From Phoronis australis (lineage: Eukaryota > Phoronida > Phoronidae): a DNA stretch of 64,000 nucleotides. A program made the translations under genes and the position numbers. Position 1 is the stretch's first letter. Each line of letters opens with the position of its first letter. The DNA lies in assembly GCA_002633005.1 (NCBI GenBank), contig NMRA01000109.1, positions 282,252 through 346,251 of the forward strand, in the 5' to 3' direction. Positions 46,561-55,719 of the stretch are shown in pieces. The notes beneath the pieces were generated by a model. That model was given only the letters and a program-made list of their open reading frames with translations, did no database searches and was not told the DNA's origin.

Positions 46561-49500
46561 AACTGGGATGGTAAAAATTCAAATCCGCAGCTCTACTGTA
46601 GCCCGTCATGTATCGCGATTTTTTGCACCACCCCGCGCCGATCCAGGATATTAACCAAGAGAGGGTCTACCACAGGCAAAGACTTTAGCGGAGGAATATC
46701 CCCTTCCAGGATAGGAAAAATGTTTTTGTCTCTGAAAATAAGTGGATATTAGGCAACAGTGGCTGTGGTTAGAGAATGTTTTCGTAGTGCGCAAGATACG
46801 ACACAACTAATATAGTACAGCCACCGAATTATTAGACTTCGTCCGGTACACCTCCGGTTTGGCTAGACGTGACCCTAATCGGAAACAAACTGGCAGTCAT
46901 GCGTTAATCAACCGTGTCAGCTGGCGTGAGGGTGAGGCGAGTCTACCAGGAACTTACCTTCAGTCGCGCGTGAGCGACCCCTTATTCAGTCGAGTTTCCT
47001 CGCATTTGTCTGTAGGGAAAATCTAATAAGGGTTAAAACGTGTGCTACTGGATCTTTTATGTGCTACCAGTGTCGTTTTCAACTGTGGTTACTTCAAGCT
47101 CCACGTTAATTTAAGCTGAACACTAATTTTTAGATAACGTGAATTAATACTAAGAACTAAGAGAAAACAGAACATCAATTTCCTGATTTTTTGACTAGTT
47201 AAGTTAGTTTGTGTTTAGTTTTAACATACTTTGCAAACATAAAAATTAACATTTTCATGAATTTCTTATGTTGTATTTACACTAGATACACTTCTATTTT
47301 AGAAAACATTTCTTACAGCAATTGAGTGATCGAACTTTAAAACAGGTAAAAAACATTATTTTTTCTCAATATGACCAGGAATAAATACTTCAAAACCAGA
47401 ATATTCTGGCGTGAAAAAAAATCTGTCTAACGTGACCAATTTTGGTCATGTCGTGTTAAATATTTGTCCTGACCTGATAAATTAAAGGTTCTGGCGTATC
47501 CTTCAGAGATTTTAATCCCTGAACAGAAGTTGTTTGTCCTGAGATCTTTTGTGTTTTGGCTTTCCTTACGTAACACTTGAGTACAGTGTTTATTCCCGTC
47601 ATCAGGATAGAATGTATACACGTTGATGCCGGCCTAAAGTATATGGTTTAAATTTGGCTTTCAAAGTTAAAGTTTAAACTTCCAGCTTTCCTTGAAATGG
47701 TAACTATGTGTTTACGTTAGTATAAAACCCTGATCCATAGAACTTTACATGAAAAAACCTTCGGTATCGTTGGGACATTCTCAGACTTTTTTTCTTTTCA
47801 GCAGAGCCTTCAGCCAACAAAGAATCATTTTAAGTTATCGAAACCGGCTTTTATCTTGGATTGTCGGTGCCTCTTGTCAAAAGCAAAATAAAAATCCGAA
47901 ACACGGCATTATTTTACCAGTGGGGCATGCATAACATAAGAGCACATCTTCAGACTGATCGATCCACCTGCACACAACTCATCTAACTATTCAACGGTGT
48001 TATAAGTGTTAATTTAAAAACTCAAAACATTTGAAAACGTCTGACAAAGATTTCTCTTGCACTTAAAATGCATTGAACTCTTCCCAGACTGCTTGCCCAT
48101 TTGCAGCCTAGATAATGCATTTATGAAATTTTGAGTGGTGAGGCAAAATTTAATATAATACTGTAGGTCAAAATTTAATTTTCGGAGGGACATGTGTCCC
48201 AGAAGGTTGAAAATTATTCTTATAGCCATTGGATCAATGCTCACATGTTTGAAACAAGTTATTTCACACTAATGCTCCGGTGAGTAAAACGAAAGTTGTT
48301 GGGAAGACCTCACACTTTGAATCACATAATGTATCTAGGGATAATGAGATTTTAGCAACATCAGTAAAATGCTTTCATTTCACCGCTGATGTAACAATAC
48401 AGCACAGGAAGGTGACTCCAAAATACCAACAGTCAAAGCTCAGCTACATCTGTGCAACCTGCGTAATGTCCCACAGGGTCTGCAAATTAGTTACTTGTTG
48501 TTTAAACACAAGTCCGGGCAACCCTCTCCAAAGATGCCCATGATGTCGCAACAAAATAAAACAAGCTTTCAAAATATTTAAGATCTAGCAAAGTTTATTC
48601 AATTTCCTGAAGTTGTGTTGTCGCATTTATCCAACACAAATCAACGATTGTGTTTTAGGGCAAAGGTTAAGTCACTAGCCAAAAGAGGGGGATCAATACA
48701 GACAATGAAATTCATAAATTGTTCACTAGCCAAATGAGGATCCATATAGCTAGTACTGTCGACAGATAATGAAACTCGACGAATTTTTATCTGAACTTAT
48801 AATAATTTTCAGACAAACTATTTTCCCAGTGACTTTTCGGACTACTTCTTCCTTGGTTCGAGGTGATCGTAATGCCGGGGCCGCCATGTCCCAATACCAA
48901 CCGAGGCACATAAGCAGGACAGAACATATTACTACTTACTGGTTGTAGTACGCATCAAGCAGGCGTTTTGCCTTTTCGGAATTAGTGACCGATAGCTTAT
49001 TTCTGAGAGATTTCCTGTGGCAGTACTATGTGCCCAAATCAATGCGTCAGTTTTTATTTACTTTCAGTTGCACGTCTTTACATCTTTTCTTTCTGTCTGA
49101 TTCGTTTAGTTTTGATAAAGGTCCTCTTAACTTGCCCAACTCCTCACTGGCGGCCATCGTGTCTGGCGATGTCTTGAACATGTAAATTCCTGCAATTACT
49201 TACCAACTCATTCGACCCTGAGGGCCATATGGTTTAAAAAGCTTAATGTACTGGCTGCGCTGTGGAATGTCTTACCCCATGATGTCTGAGGGTATTTCAC
49301 TCAGAATTAGGTCAGAAGCACTGCACATAATTAAAACGTGGTCATTAGGAAACATATACTTACCACATTTTCAGCAATACATCTTGAGTAAATGAGCTTC
49401 GTGTTGATATAAATTTTACTCAAGATTAATACTGATAAAGGGTTGAACAAGCAGTTTTACTTTTTGTCTTCCAGAAACAAAGACGTTTGTTTACAAATAA

Positions 49501-49680
49501 TCCATTTATATTTCCAGAAAACATATCAGGAAAGTTTTCCGTGTGGCATATCCTCATTATAATGTAGACCTCTGAAATCTGTATATAAATCTGACCACTC
49601 AGTGCCATCAGTATTGTAGTGATTCCTAAAGGTCTTGCTTTACATCTTAGTTGTCCGTGGTCGAGCTCAATAGTTCTGCT
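46561..49680. other. No gene recognised
   Basis: AT-rich. Frames at 47427-47934 and 48280-48543 lack motifs and splice context. If the modular gene ends in this window, its last exon may lie here but was not identified. Confidence 0.3.
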
Positions 49681-49739
49681 TAGGTGTGTGGTCTGGATAT
49701 CGAATGTCGCTCTGCATCCAAACATGTGTATCAGCCGCA

Positions 49740-49971
49740 GAGCCGCTTAATTAATATTCATGATGCGCCCTCATTGGCCATTACCGGCATATGGGCCGGA
49801 CAGCCAAAGTCGGCAGTCTCCAGGGAGCGGGACAATGTCAACGAGCCAATCCAGGTGGAAGTGACGTAGTTCACGTGCATGCGTTCTATCAAGAGGGATT
49901 CCCTTTCTTTACTTATTGTCGAAGTGTTGTTGTGAGCAGAGAATTTCTCGATTTTCAAGCACTGTGACATG
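49740..49971 (+). promoter_or_regulatory. Candidate promoter and 5' exon of small plus-strand gene
   Basis: A locally GC/CpG-richer segment holds ATTAATATTCATGATGCGCC, a CCAAT box in AACGAGCCAATCCAGG (NF-Y-like) at about 49843-49858 and GTGACGTAGTTCACGTG (CRE half plus E-box) at about 49860-49876. About 95 bases further on it ends with a donor, CATG then GTACGTG, at 49971/49972. Inference: transcription runs to the right, into exons at 50480 and 51668. The block with CCAAT (33 bases) is repeated, inverted, at about 55592-55624. Confidence 0.45.
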
Positions 49972-50068
49972 GTACGTGTGCCTGATTTATTATATTTTAT
50001 GAGCTAACAGAAACCAATGCTCTTTTTGACGGAGAAACTTCACGAAGGGCGATGTTTAAAAATGAGTG

Positions 50069-50436
50069 TGATGATAGTATCATTGATACCTGGATCAGCA
50101 GAGTCAGGTAGGACCTAGCATTTGTATTTTTGTGATGATACGTGGATCAGCTAGTTGACATTTGCAAAATGTCAACCAGCGGAGTCAGGTAGGACCTAAC
50201 ATTTGTATTTTTGTGATGATACCTGGATCAGCTAGTTGACATTTGCAAAATGTCAACCAGCGGAGTCAGGTAGGACCTAACATTTGTATTTTTGTGATGA
50301 TACCTGGATCAGCTAGTTGACATTTGCAAAATGTCAACCAGCGGAGTCAGGTAGGACCTAGCATTTGTATTTTTGTGATGATACCTGGATCAGCTAGTTG
50401 ACATTTGCAAAATGTCAACCAGCGGAGTCAGGTAGA
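50069..50436 (+). repeat. 81-bp tandem repeat with an internal hairpin (4 full units plus a hairpin-less leader)
   Basis: Units begin GTGATGATA at 50132, 50213, 50294 and 50375, an exact 81-base period with very few differences (ACGTGG/ACCTGG, CTAGC/CTAAC). Each contains the perfect hairpin TTGACATTTGCAAAATGTCAA (9-base arms). The leading unit (50069-50131) has the same flanks (TGGATCAG and AGTCAGGTAGGACC) but lacks about 29 bases carrying the hairpin. So the hairpin was inserted once and the loaded unit then amplified. It lies in the putative first intron of the small gene. Confidence 0.95.
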
Positions 50437-50479
50437 ACTAGTTGTCTGGTAATTCAGAAGAGTTTTTCAAAAATTTCAG

Positions 50480-50563
50480 GTCATTTGCACGGAGTTTTTT
50501 GATGGCGTTGCGCTACCCGATAGAGGACACAAGCTCGAATGAAAGATGAAGTGAACAATACAG
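50480..50563 (+). CDS. Candidate first coding exon of small gene (MKDEVNNT...)
   Basis: Acceptor CAAAAATTTCAG before 50480 and donor GTAACT after 50563. An ATG at 50539 gives MKDEVNNT and ends in phase 1, which is exactly the phase needed by the terminal exon at 51668; the joint codon is Asp. If instead the ATG at 49969 were used, the frame would stop at 50540-50542 after about 21 residues, like an upstream ORF. Short and without homology, so moderate to low confidence. Confidence 0.38.
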
Positions 50564-51371
50564 GTAACTACATGAAAATGTTGAATTGCCACGTGTAAGT
50601 TATTCACAGGTGCACAATTAATTGGTGACATATGTAACTGTGCAATTGTAGGGCAATTCCTAATTTAAAAAAATAATTAAGTTTCTTTGTCATTCTAGTG
50701 ATCATTTTTAAACATTACACATTTCATCTTTAGGATGGCCATATTTACTCACTAGTTATGATATTGTTTCATATCTTTCAAGATATTCAATTTGTTTAAA
50801 AGTTGACATCATAAAAAGTGTAAATTCCCAGTATAGACGTCTCTGTGATGATGATCTTGTGCAAAAGGCCAAATTGATGTATTTTGATTAAAAAACAATA
50901 GATGTTGCATTACTCTAATTTAATTTTGAGTCAATTGCAAAGTACCAATTACAGCTTAATTATTCTGAATTGATATCTTTGCCATAAGAAACACTTTAAT
51001 CTTAGAAATTCAGAGCTTATGTCCATGACTCACTCAACATCTAATTGGCTAACAAAAATATCTTAGAAGTTATCATCAAAGTACAAGTCACCCATAATTA
51101 ATGTTGATGTATGCATTGAAAGTGTAAGTGAGACCTAGGAAGAAAATATTTTTCACAAAGTTGATCAAAATATTCTCTGATTATAAATCCACTGTACTTT
51201 ATCAAAATGGAATTGATTTTGTCACAGCTACTAGTATGTGACTTGGATTCAATTTGCTCCTTTTGTATGCAACGCTTTCTTTACTCCATGTTACTTCTTG
51301 CAGTCTTCTTGCCTCAATGTACCCACTTGTAGCTCAGTGGAAACTGTTTCTGCATTCTGGAACATAACACA

Positions 51372-51495
51372 CATGGACGGCGCACCATAGGGGGCTGGGG
51401 GGGAGGCTGTAGCCCCCCACTTTTTTCAGTGCTCCGGCGCCCATGGTCTATGGGCGGTGTACCACAGGGGGGATGGGGGGGCTGCGCCGCCCATG
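51372..51495. mobile_element. G-rich MITE copy 2 (TSD ACACA)
   Basis: Starts CATGGACGGCGC and ends GCGCCGCCCATG (one mismatch in 12 on inversion), flanked by ACACA at 51367-51371 and 51496-51500. Shares CACCATAGGGGGCTGGGGGG, CCCACTTTTTTCAGTGC and GCTGCGCCGCCCAT words with copy 1 at 6809-6968. It sits in the presumed second intron of the small gene. Confidence 0.85.
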
Positions 51496-51667
51496 ACACA
51501 TATGACAGTTTGTCTTTGGTTCTGCAAACATTGACTATCATGATCTTAACTGGTTGTTTTTTATATTTTTAACTTCAAGGTTTTGTTTTGTAATATTATT
51601 TTAAGGATGAGTCCTCATGCAGCGGACAAGCTTACTTCATAATAACATTATTTTGTTTTTTCATCAG

Positions 51668-51951
51668 ATCACTGTCAAGCCTCAGCAGAGTTTATTCATG
51701 AAGACCATGGGCATTTTCAGTGTTGTCGCCTTACTCGAAGGGAAGTAAGCAGTAAGAATTTCGTCCTGATGTGCCACCACTCCGTTCATGTAGGAGGATA
51801 CCCAGCCGTACCAGGCCTCTTCCCTGTGAAAGTCACAAAGAAAGATCTCTGCACACACATAGAGAAAGTTAACAAGTATTTAGTTCAAGGGGCTTTGCAA
51901 CCCATGTTTGGTGTTACAAATGACTTTTTGTTCATCGACTTTTTGCTGTGA
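51668..51951 (+). CDS. Terminal exon of an unrecognised small protein
   Basis: Seen: acceptor TTTTGTTTTTTCATCAG before 51668, then 93 open codons in phase 1 to a TGA at 51949-51951. The reading is HCQASAEFIHEDHGHFQCC, LTRREVSSKNFVLMCHHSVH, GGYPAVPGLFPVKVTKKDL, VNKYLVQGALQPMFGV, FLFIDFLL. Cys/His content is high at the start (HC, CC, MCHH), perhaps a zinc site. No family recognised. With the exon at 50480 the protein would be about 102 residues and intracellular (no signal peptide). Protein-like composition and good splice sites support a real exon; the phase-1 start would also allow it to be a last exon of the upstream modular gene. Confidence 0.5.
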
Positions 51952-52620
51952 AATTAGTCTTTCACTCACCTTACTAGAGCTTTAGAAAGGATATCACAGT
52001 AAACGAGAGTGGTCTTTGAAATTGTAGTAAGACTTGTTGCAGATACGAATGTTAAATCTGTGCTCTCTAACAAACATGCATATTCGCTGGCTGTAACAAG
52101 TGACATGTTTGAAAAAAGAACATAAAAAGTAAAATTGGGACCACCCCCACCAACGCCTAGTTAGTTTTTTTGGTCATTTTTAAGAGTCCAATTTAGGAAA
52201 TACGAGTGCAAATTTTCAAATATAAGTCAGATTTTAAAGGGAACTGTTTCTCCTGTATGGTGCGCTGGGTTGTCATTTCATCTGAAAAGCAACATGTAGG
52301 GTTTCTAGTAATAACAAAGTTTCAGATCTCCCAAGCTTAGTAGTTTTAACTACTAAGAATTAAAATTCTGAAATTGTGAGGAAGAAGCAGCAAGTGGTTT
52401 AATGTTCAGTTTGTACCTTTGAACCTAATGGGGTTTTATGCAATGCCTAAGATTGGCGTTGAAATCTATATATCGTATACGGAGAACAGCAGTGTGTTGT
52501 GACCAAGCTGTTTAACGGAAAATGTTGAATGCTATAGGCATTAAATTGAGGATCTTACAAAACATTTACCAGTTCAGTAATGTCATTACTACTGTGTAAA
52601 GTAAGTAAGTACCTGAAAAC
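51952..52620. other. No gene recognised
   Basis: AT-rich, presumably the 3' UTR and beyond of the small gene. No clear coding frame. Confidence 0.3.
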
Positions 52621-52624
52621 ACAT

Positions 52625-52783
52625 TTACACAGTTTTAATTGCTGGAGTTTGTATTTCAGATGCATCAACCACAAAACATCTTGGATTCCATTCTTCATTG
52701 TGCTGTCTCAGGAATGATAGAGCCTTCTGCACCACTTCATATACAGCATTTGTCGTGACACATACTACAAACAGAGGATGGGC
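52625..52783 (-). pseudogene. MULE-transposase-like remnant
   Basis: On the minus strand, after a possible acceptor TTCTATTATAG, the frame reads TTLYAHPLFVVCVTTNAVYE, then VVQKALSFLRQHNEEWNPRC, then FVVDASEIQTPAIKTV and a stop. This resembles the central part of MULE-type transposases (HPLF-x-V-x-TN..., AL-x-x-L...NP-x-W-x-P..FxxD-x-SxxExxAI). Only one catalytic Asp region is present. Fragment, not a functional gene. Confidence 0.5.
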
Positions 52784-53335
52784 ATACAAAGTAGTCTGGT
52801 GTCTATAATAGAATTATTTAAATGTAGTAGGGTGTACAATTCATAAGTCTTGTTTATTGATGACGTTTGCCATTTGGTGTGCTTAAAGGTTATGTAGTAC
52901 TTTATCGACAAGTCTGTACATTAAGTCAACTATTTACAAAACTGTAGAATTTTACTTTTTGTTGTATAACATAATGTTCAAGATAAATCTCAAAAATGCT
53001 GTTACAATTTGCTAAATTACCGTCTCATTTTTGTTTTATGCACTGTAAAAATTTCATGAAATTTATGCCATTCCTACTTTCTGGTAGGCCTTCACGCAAA
53101 TGTGGAACATTTTAAAAAAAACATTTCCAACGGCATGTTGGGGATTAGTTTATAAAGTGTATTCTGTGAAAGTGTCACGTGAACCCAATCAGCATCTTGT
53201 AAGATGTCCCAAAGATGGACAAAATTGGACATTTTGATAGGGTCCTACGTAACCAAAATGCTTTATGATTGTTACGTATTAAGCATCATTAGCATTACTT
53301 CTGACAATTATGTCTTGCAGTGCTTGATTTAGTGA
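52784..53335. other. No gene recognised
   Basis: AT-rich sequence with many stops; no repeat or coding call. Confidence 0.3.
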
Positions 53336-53349
53336 ACTACAGATTGTGT

Positions 53350-53780
53350 TTGGTCACCTGGGAAAAATCCCAAGTCGCCATGAAGTCACCACTGCGAGTA
53401 TCAAAGTCAGATAATTATTCCCTCGAAATTTGTTTCAAAGTTTCTGTTAGACTCCCAAATTTTAAGTTACAAACGGTTGTCTTAGATTTGATACCTTTGT
53501 TTACAATTGTTTTGTTTATTTCATGAAATCTGTGCATTTGCCACCACAGCAGTTAGCACTTGTCAAACTTCCATTAAAATTACATCAGGAAGTACACAGG
53601 TTGAACTAGCGCCTACAGTGTATATGATCACCTACATTCTGGGTATGCGGCGTAAGTTCCCAAGAACGGAGTATAGCATAACCTTTTTAGCCAACTATTC
53701 TGATGACAAACATCAGTAATGGACGACGTCAGATTTCCTTTGGCGACCTGGGATTTTCAGCAAGTAGCCAAATGCGACTT
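53350..53780. mobile_element. Small inverted-repeat element (about 430 bp), class unknown
   Basis: Left end words TTGGTCACCTGGGAAAAATCC then CAAGTCGCCA match, on inversion, right end words TTTGGCGACCTGGGATTTTC then AGCAAGTAGCC (about 25 of 31 bases). Both ends also contain an inner palindrome (TGGGA-AAAATCCCA type). No target duplication could be fixed. Short frames inside (53507-53719) are not supported as genes. Confidence 0.5.
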
Positions 53781-54790
53781 GGCTTCAAGCTAAGTGTTGA
53801 GCATCGTCCTACAATGCTAGCAATATCCCAAGATTGTTTAAGTGTGATCATTTTTGCAAACCTAAAAAATTCATGGTTCTTTAATGAGAATATTTTGAAA
53901 GTGATTAGCAGCAGGAGACGCTCCTGCAATTGAAATTATTATTACCTTGTCCATGACATGAGCTGAATGTTACTCTGATATTGGCAGATCAACAAATATG
54001 TATTTTTCAACACATACTTGCTCCTAGTTAGGAAACATCAAGTCGTTGTGAAGTGCATCTGACATCTTTTCTCTGTGATATAATATGCATTGTGGTCGAG
54101 ATGGTAGTTGGATAAAAGAGGACTATGGAAAATGTAGGTAGTGAATCTGTTGCACCATTAGCATAACCAGGTATGACATCAAGTTAAAATCAGAAACCTC
54201 AGACTAGAGCAAACCAAGTTTGTATTGGCTGAAGTAATCGCTTAAAAGCACACAATGCATATTCTTAAAAAACATTCATTTTGGTTTGTGTTTTTAGAGT
54301 ATGTCTCAGTACTGAATGCTATGAACTTTCACAATTTTGGCACGTGTTTAAACTGCCCTGTGGCTGAATGAAATTCAGTTTTTGGTCATTGAGGCTAACT
54401 TCATTTAATGTAGTACTTAGAAATGTGTGATTTGACTTGACATTACCTAATTAACACTACATAGGACTTTAATTATACTTGGTTGCTATGCTCATCTTGT
54501 ACCCTGGAAGAGCAACAACTTCTTGCATGCATATGGATTCTTCACATCCTCGTTTTTTTCCATCCAGTGACTTGCTTGGTCTGTACATTTTGTCTGTATG
54601 CTTGGTCAGTCTGTAATACCTGTAGAATGAGCTCTAGATTTAGTGATGGAGAAACAAGTAAGAATATCAAACTAATCATGATGCATTTGAATCTAGCTTT
54701 AACAACATGATTGTACTTCAGCGTCATCCCCTACTTCACTTAAAATGTATGTATTAACACTACCAAAGAATAATTGCATGTATTCCAACT
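53781..54790. other. No gene recognised
   Basis: AT-rich. The 75-codon frame at 54483-54710 has no motif. Confidence 0.3.
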
Positions 54791-55048
54791 CACCTTCACG
54801 AGTTCATATAGGCCAAATTTCCAATTGCTCTTTGACAGCTGTGTAGTTGACTGACATCTCCACTTCAAAATCTTTTACTGGGTTTGATGCTGCCTTATAA
54901 TTTTCTACAAAGCCATAGATACCCCAGTGTTTTTTGAAATACTTCACCCACTCTTTGTTTCTGTGGAGACACTCCGACAAATGCTCATATTTTCTTTGCT
55001 TCCCTGTGCGGTATGTGGGGAGAGCAGAGGGACCCACTTTTCCAGACA
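54791..55048 (-). pseudogene. Minus-strand exon with an in-frame stop just before a good donor
   Basis: On the minus strand: acceptor GTCAGATTTTTTTAG, then a phase-1 frame with GKVGPSALPTYRTGKQRKY, LSECLHRNKEWVKYFKKHW, GIYGFVENYKAASNPVKDF and AVKEQLEIWPI, then TGA at 54806-54804. Only 13 bases beyond the stop lies a strong donor, GTGAGT, in phase 1. So either this is a genuine terminal exon or, more likely, an internal phase 1-1 exon in which one codon became a stop. Protein-like, no family recognised. No partner exon found with confidence. Confidence 0.42.
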
Positions 55049-55450
55049 CTAAAAAAATCTGACTATGTTTACAAAAAATATTCAGATCTTCAGTTTTTTT
55101 CTAAGTGGATGTAAATTGGAGCTCAACCTAAATGAAAATAAGGTTTTATTCGAAGTAGTTTCAAAATTCCGTTTTAATATTAAATCTCTGTGTTACTCCG
55201 TGTGAGTAAACTCTTTGTGTGAGTAGATAAATTGTATACATGTGAAATTATTTATTGTGAATGAAAATGATTTATTTAAATTCATTACCATGATGTCATT
55301 GTAATCTTAACATTTTATTCATGTATTTGTGTATATTTTTATATATCTTTATATATAAGCCTGTTGGCACTTTCTGTGAAAATTTCATAATAAACATTAA
55401 AAAATTGTTTTTCTGCAGTTTCATCTCCGCAATCCATTGCACAAATAAGT
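55049..55450. other. AT-rich, nothing recognised
   Basis: AT-rich sequence with ATATAT runs near 55340-55360; no coding call. Confidence 0.3.
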
Positions 55451-55591
55451 CTTAACGTCCAGCTGATCGAATTTTGGTAGCCGCGCGCTTTTGTCTTTCG
55501 TATCTTCTTTGTAGAAGAGTGTCTGGGAATCCCTGCACTCCAAAAATAGAATCATGATTTTCGACAACAGATGTCCTTGCTGCATACCTGG

Positions 55592-55624
55592 ATTGGCTCG
55601 TTGACATTGTCCCGCTCCCCAGTC
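55592..55624 (-). repeat. Inverted copy of the 49826-49858 block (CCAAT-containing)
   Basis: On the minus strand the 33 bases beginning GGGAGCGGGACAATG and ending GAGCCAATCCAGGT are identical to those at about 49826-49858 (plus). The local GC-rich setting (CGCGCG words, 55640-55690) again looks promoter-like, pointing toward the minus-strand exon at 54791-55048. A minus frame at 55452-55718 (89 codons) overlaps it, with no recognised motif. Confidence 0.7.
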
Positions 55625-55719
55625 TCCAAGACGAACAGCAGTCGTCTCTCGATGCCGATAGAGGGCGCGCGCGGCAGAAGGCCAGCGCAGCAGTGAGACA
55701 GGTCAAGTGACGTCTCACT

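Noticed and set aside
53551-53651. Possible phase 1-1 exon (VSTCQTSIKITSG...)
   Set aside because: Acceptor and donor agree in phase, but it lies inside a small inverted-repeat element and has no domain similarity; chance is plausible.
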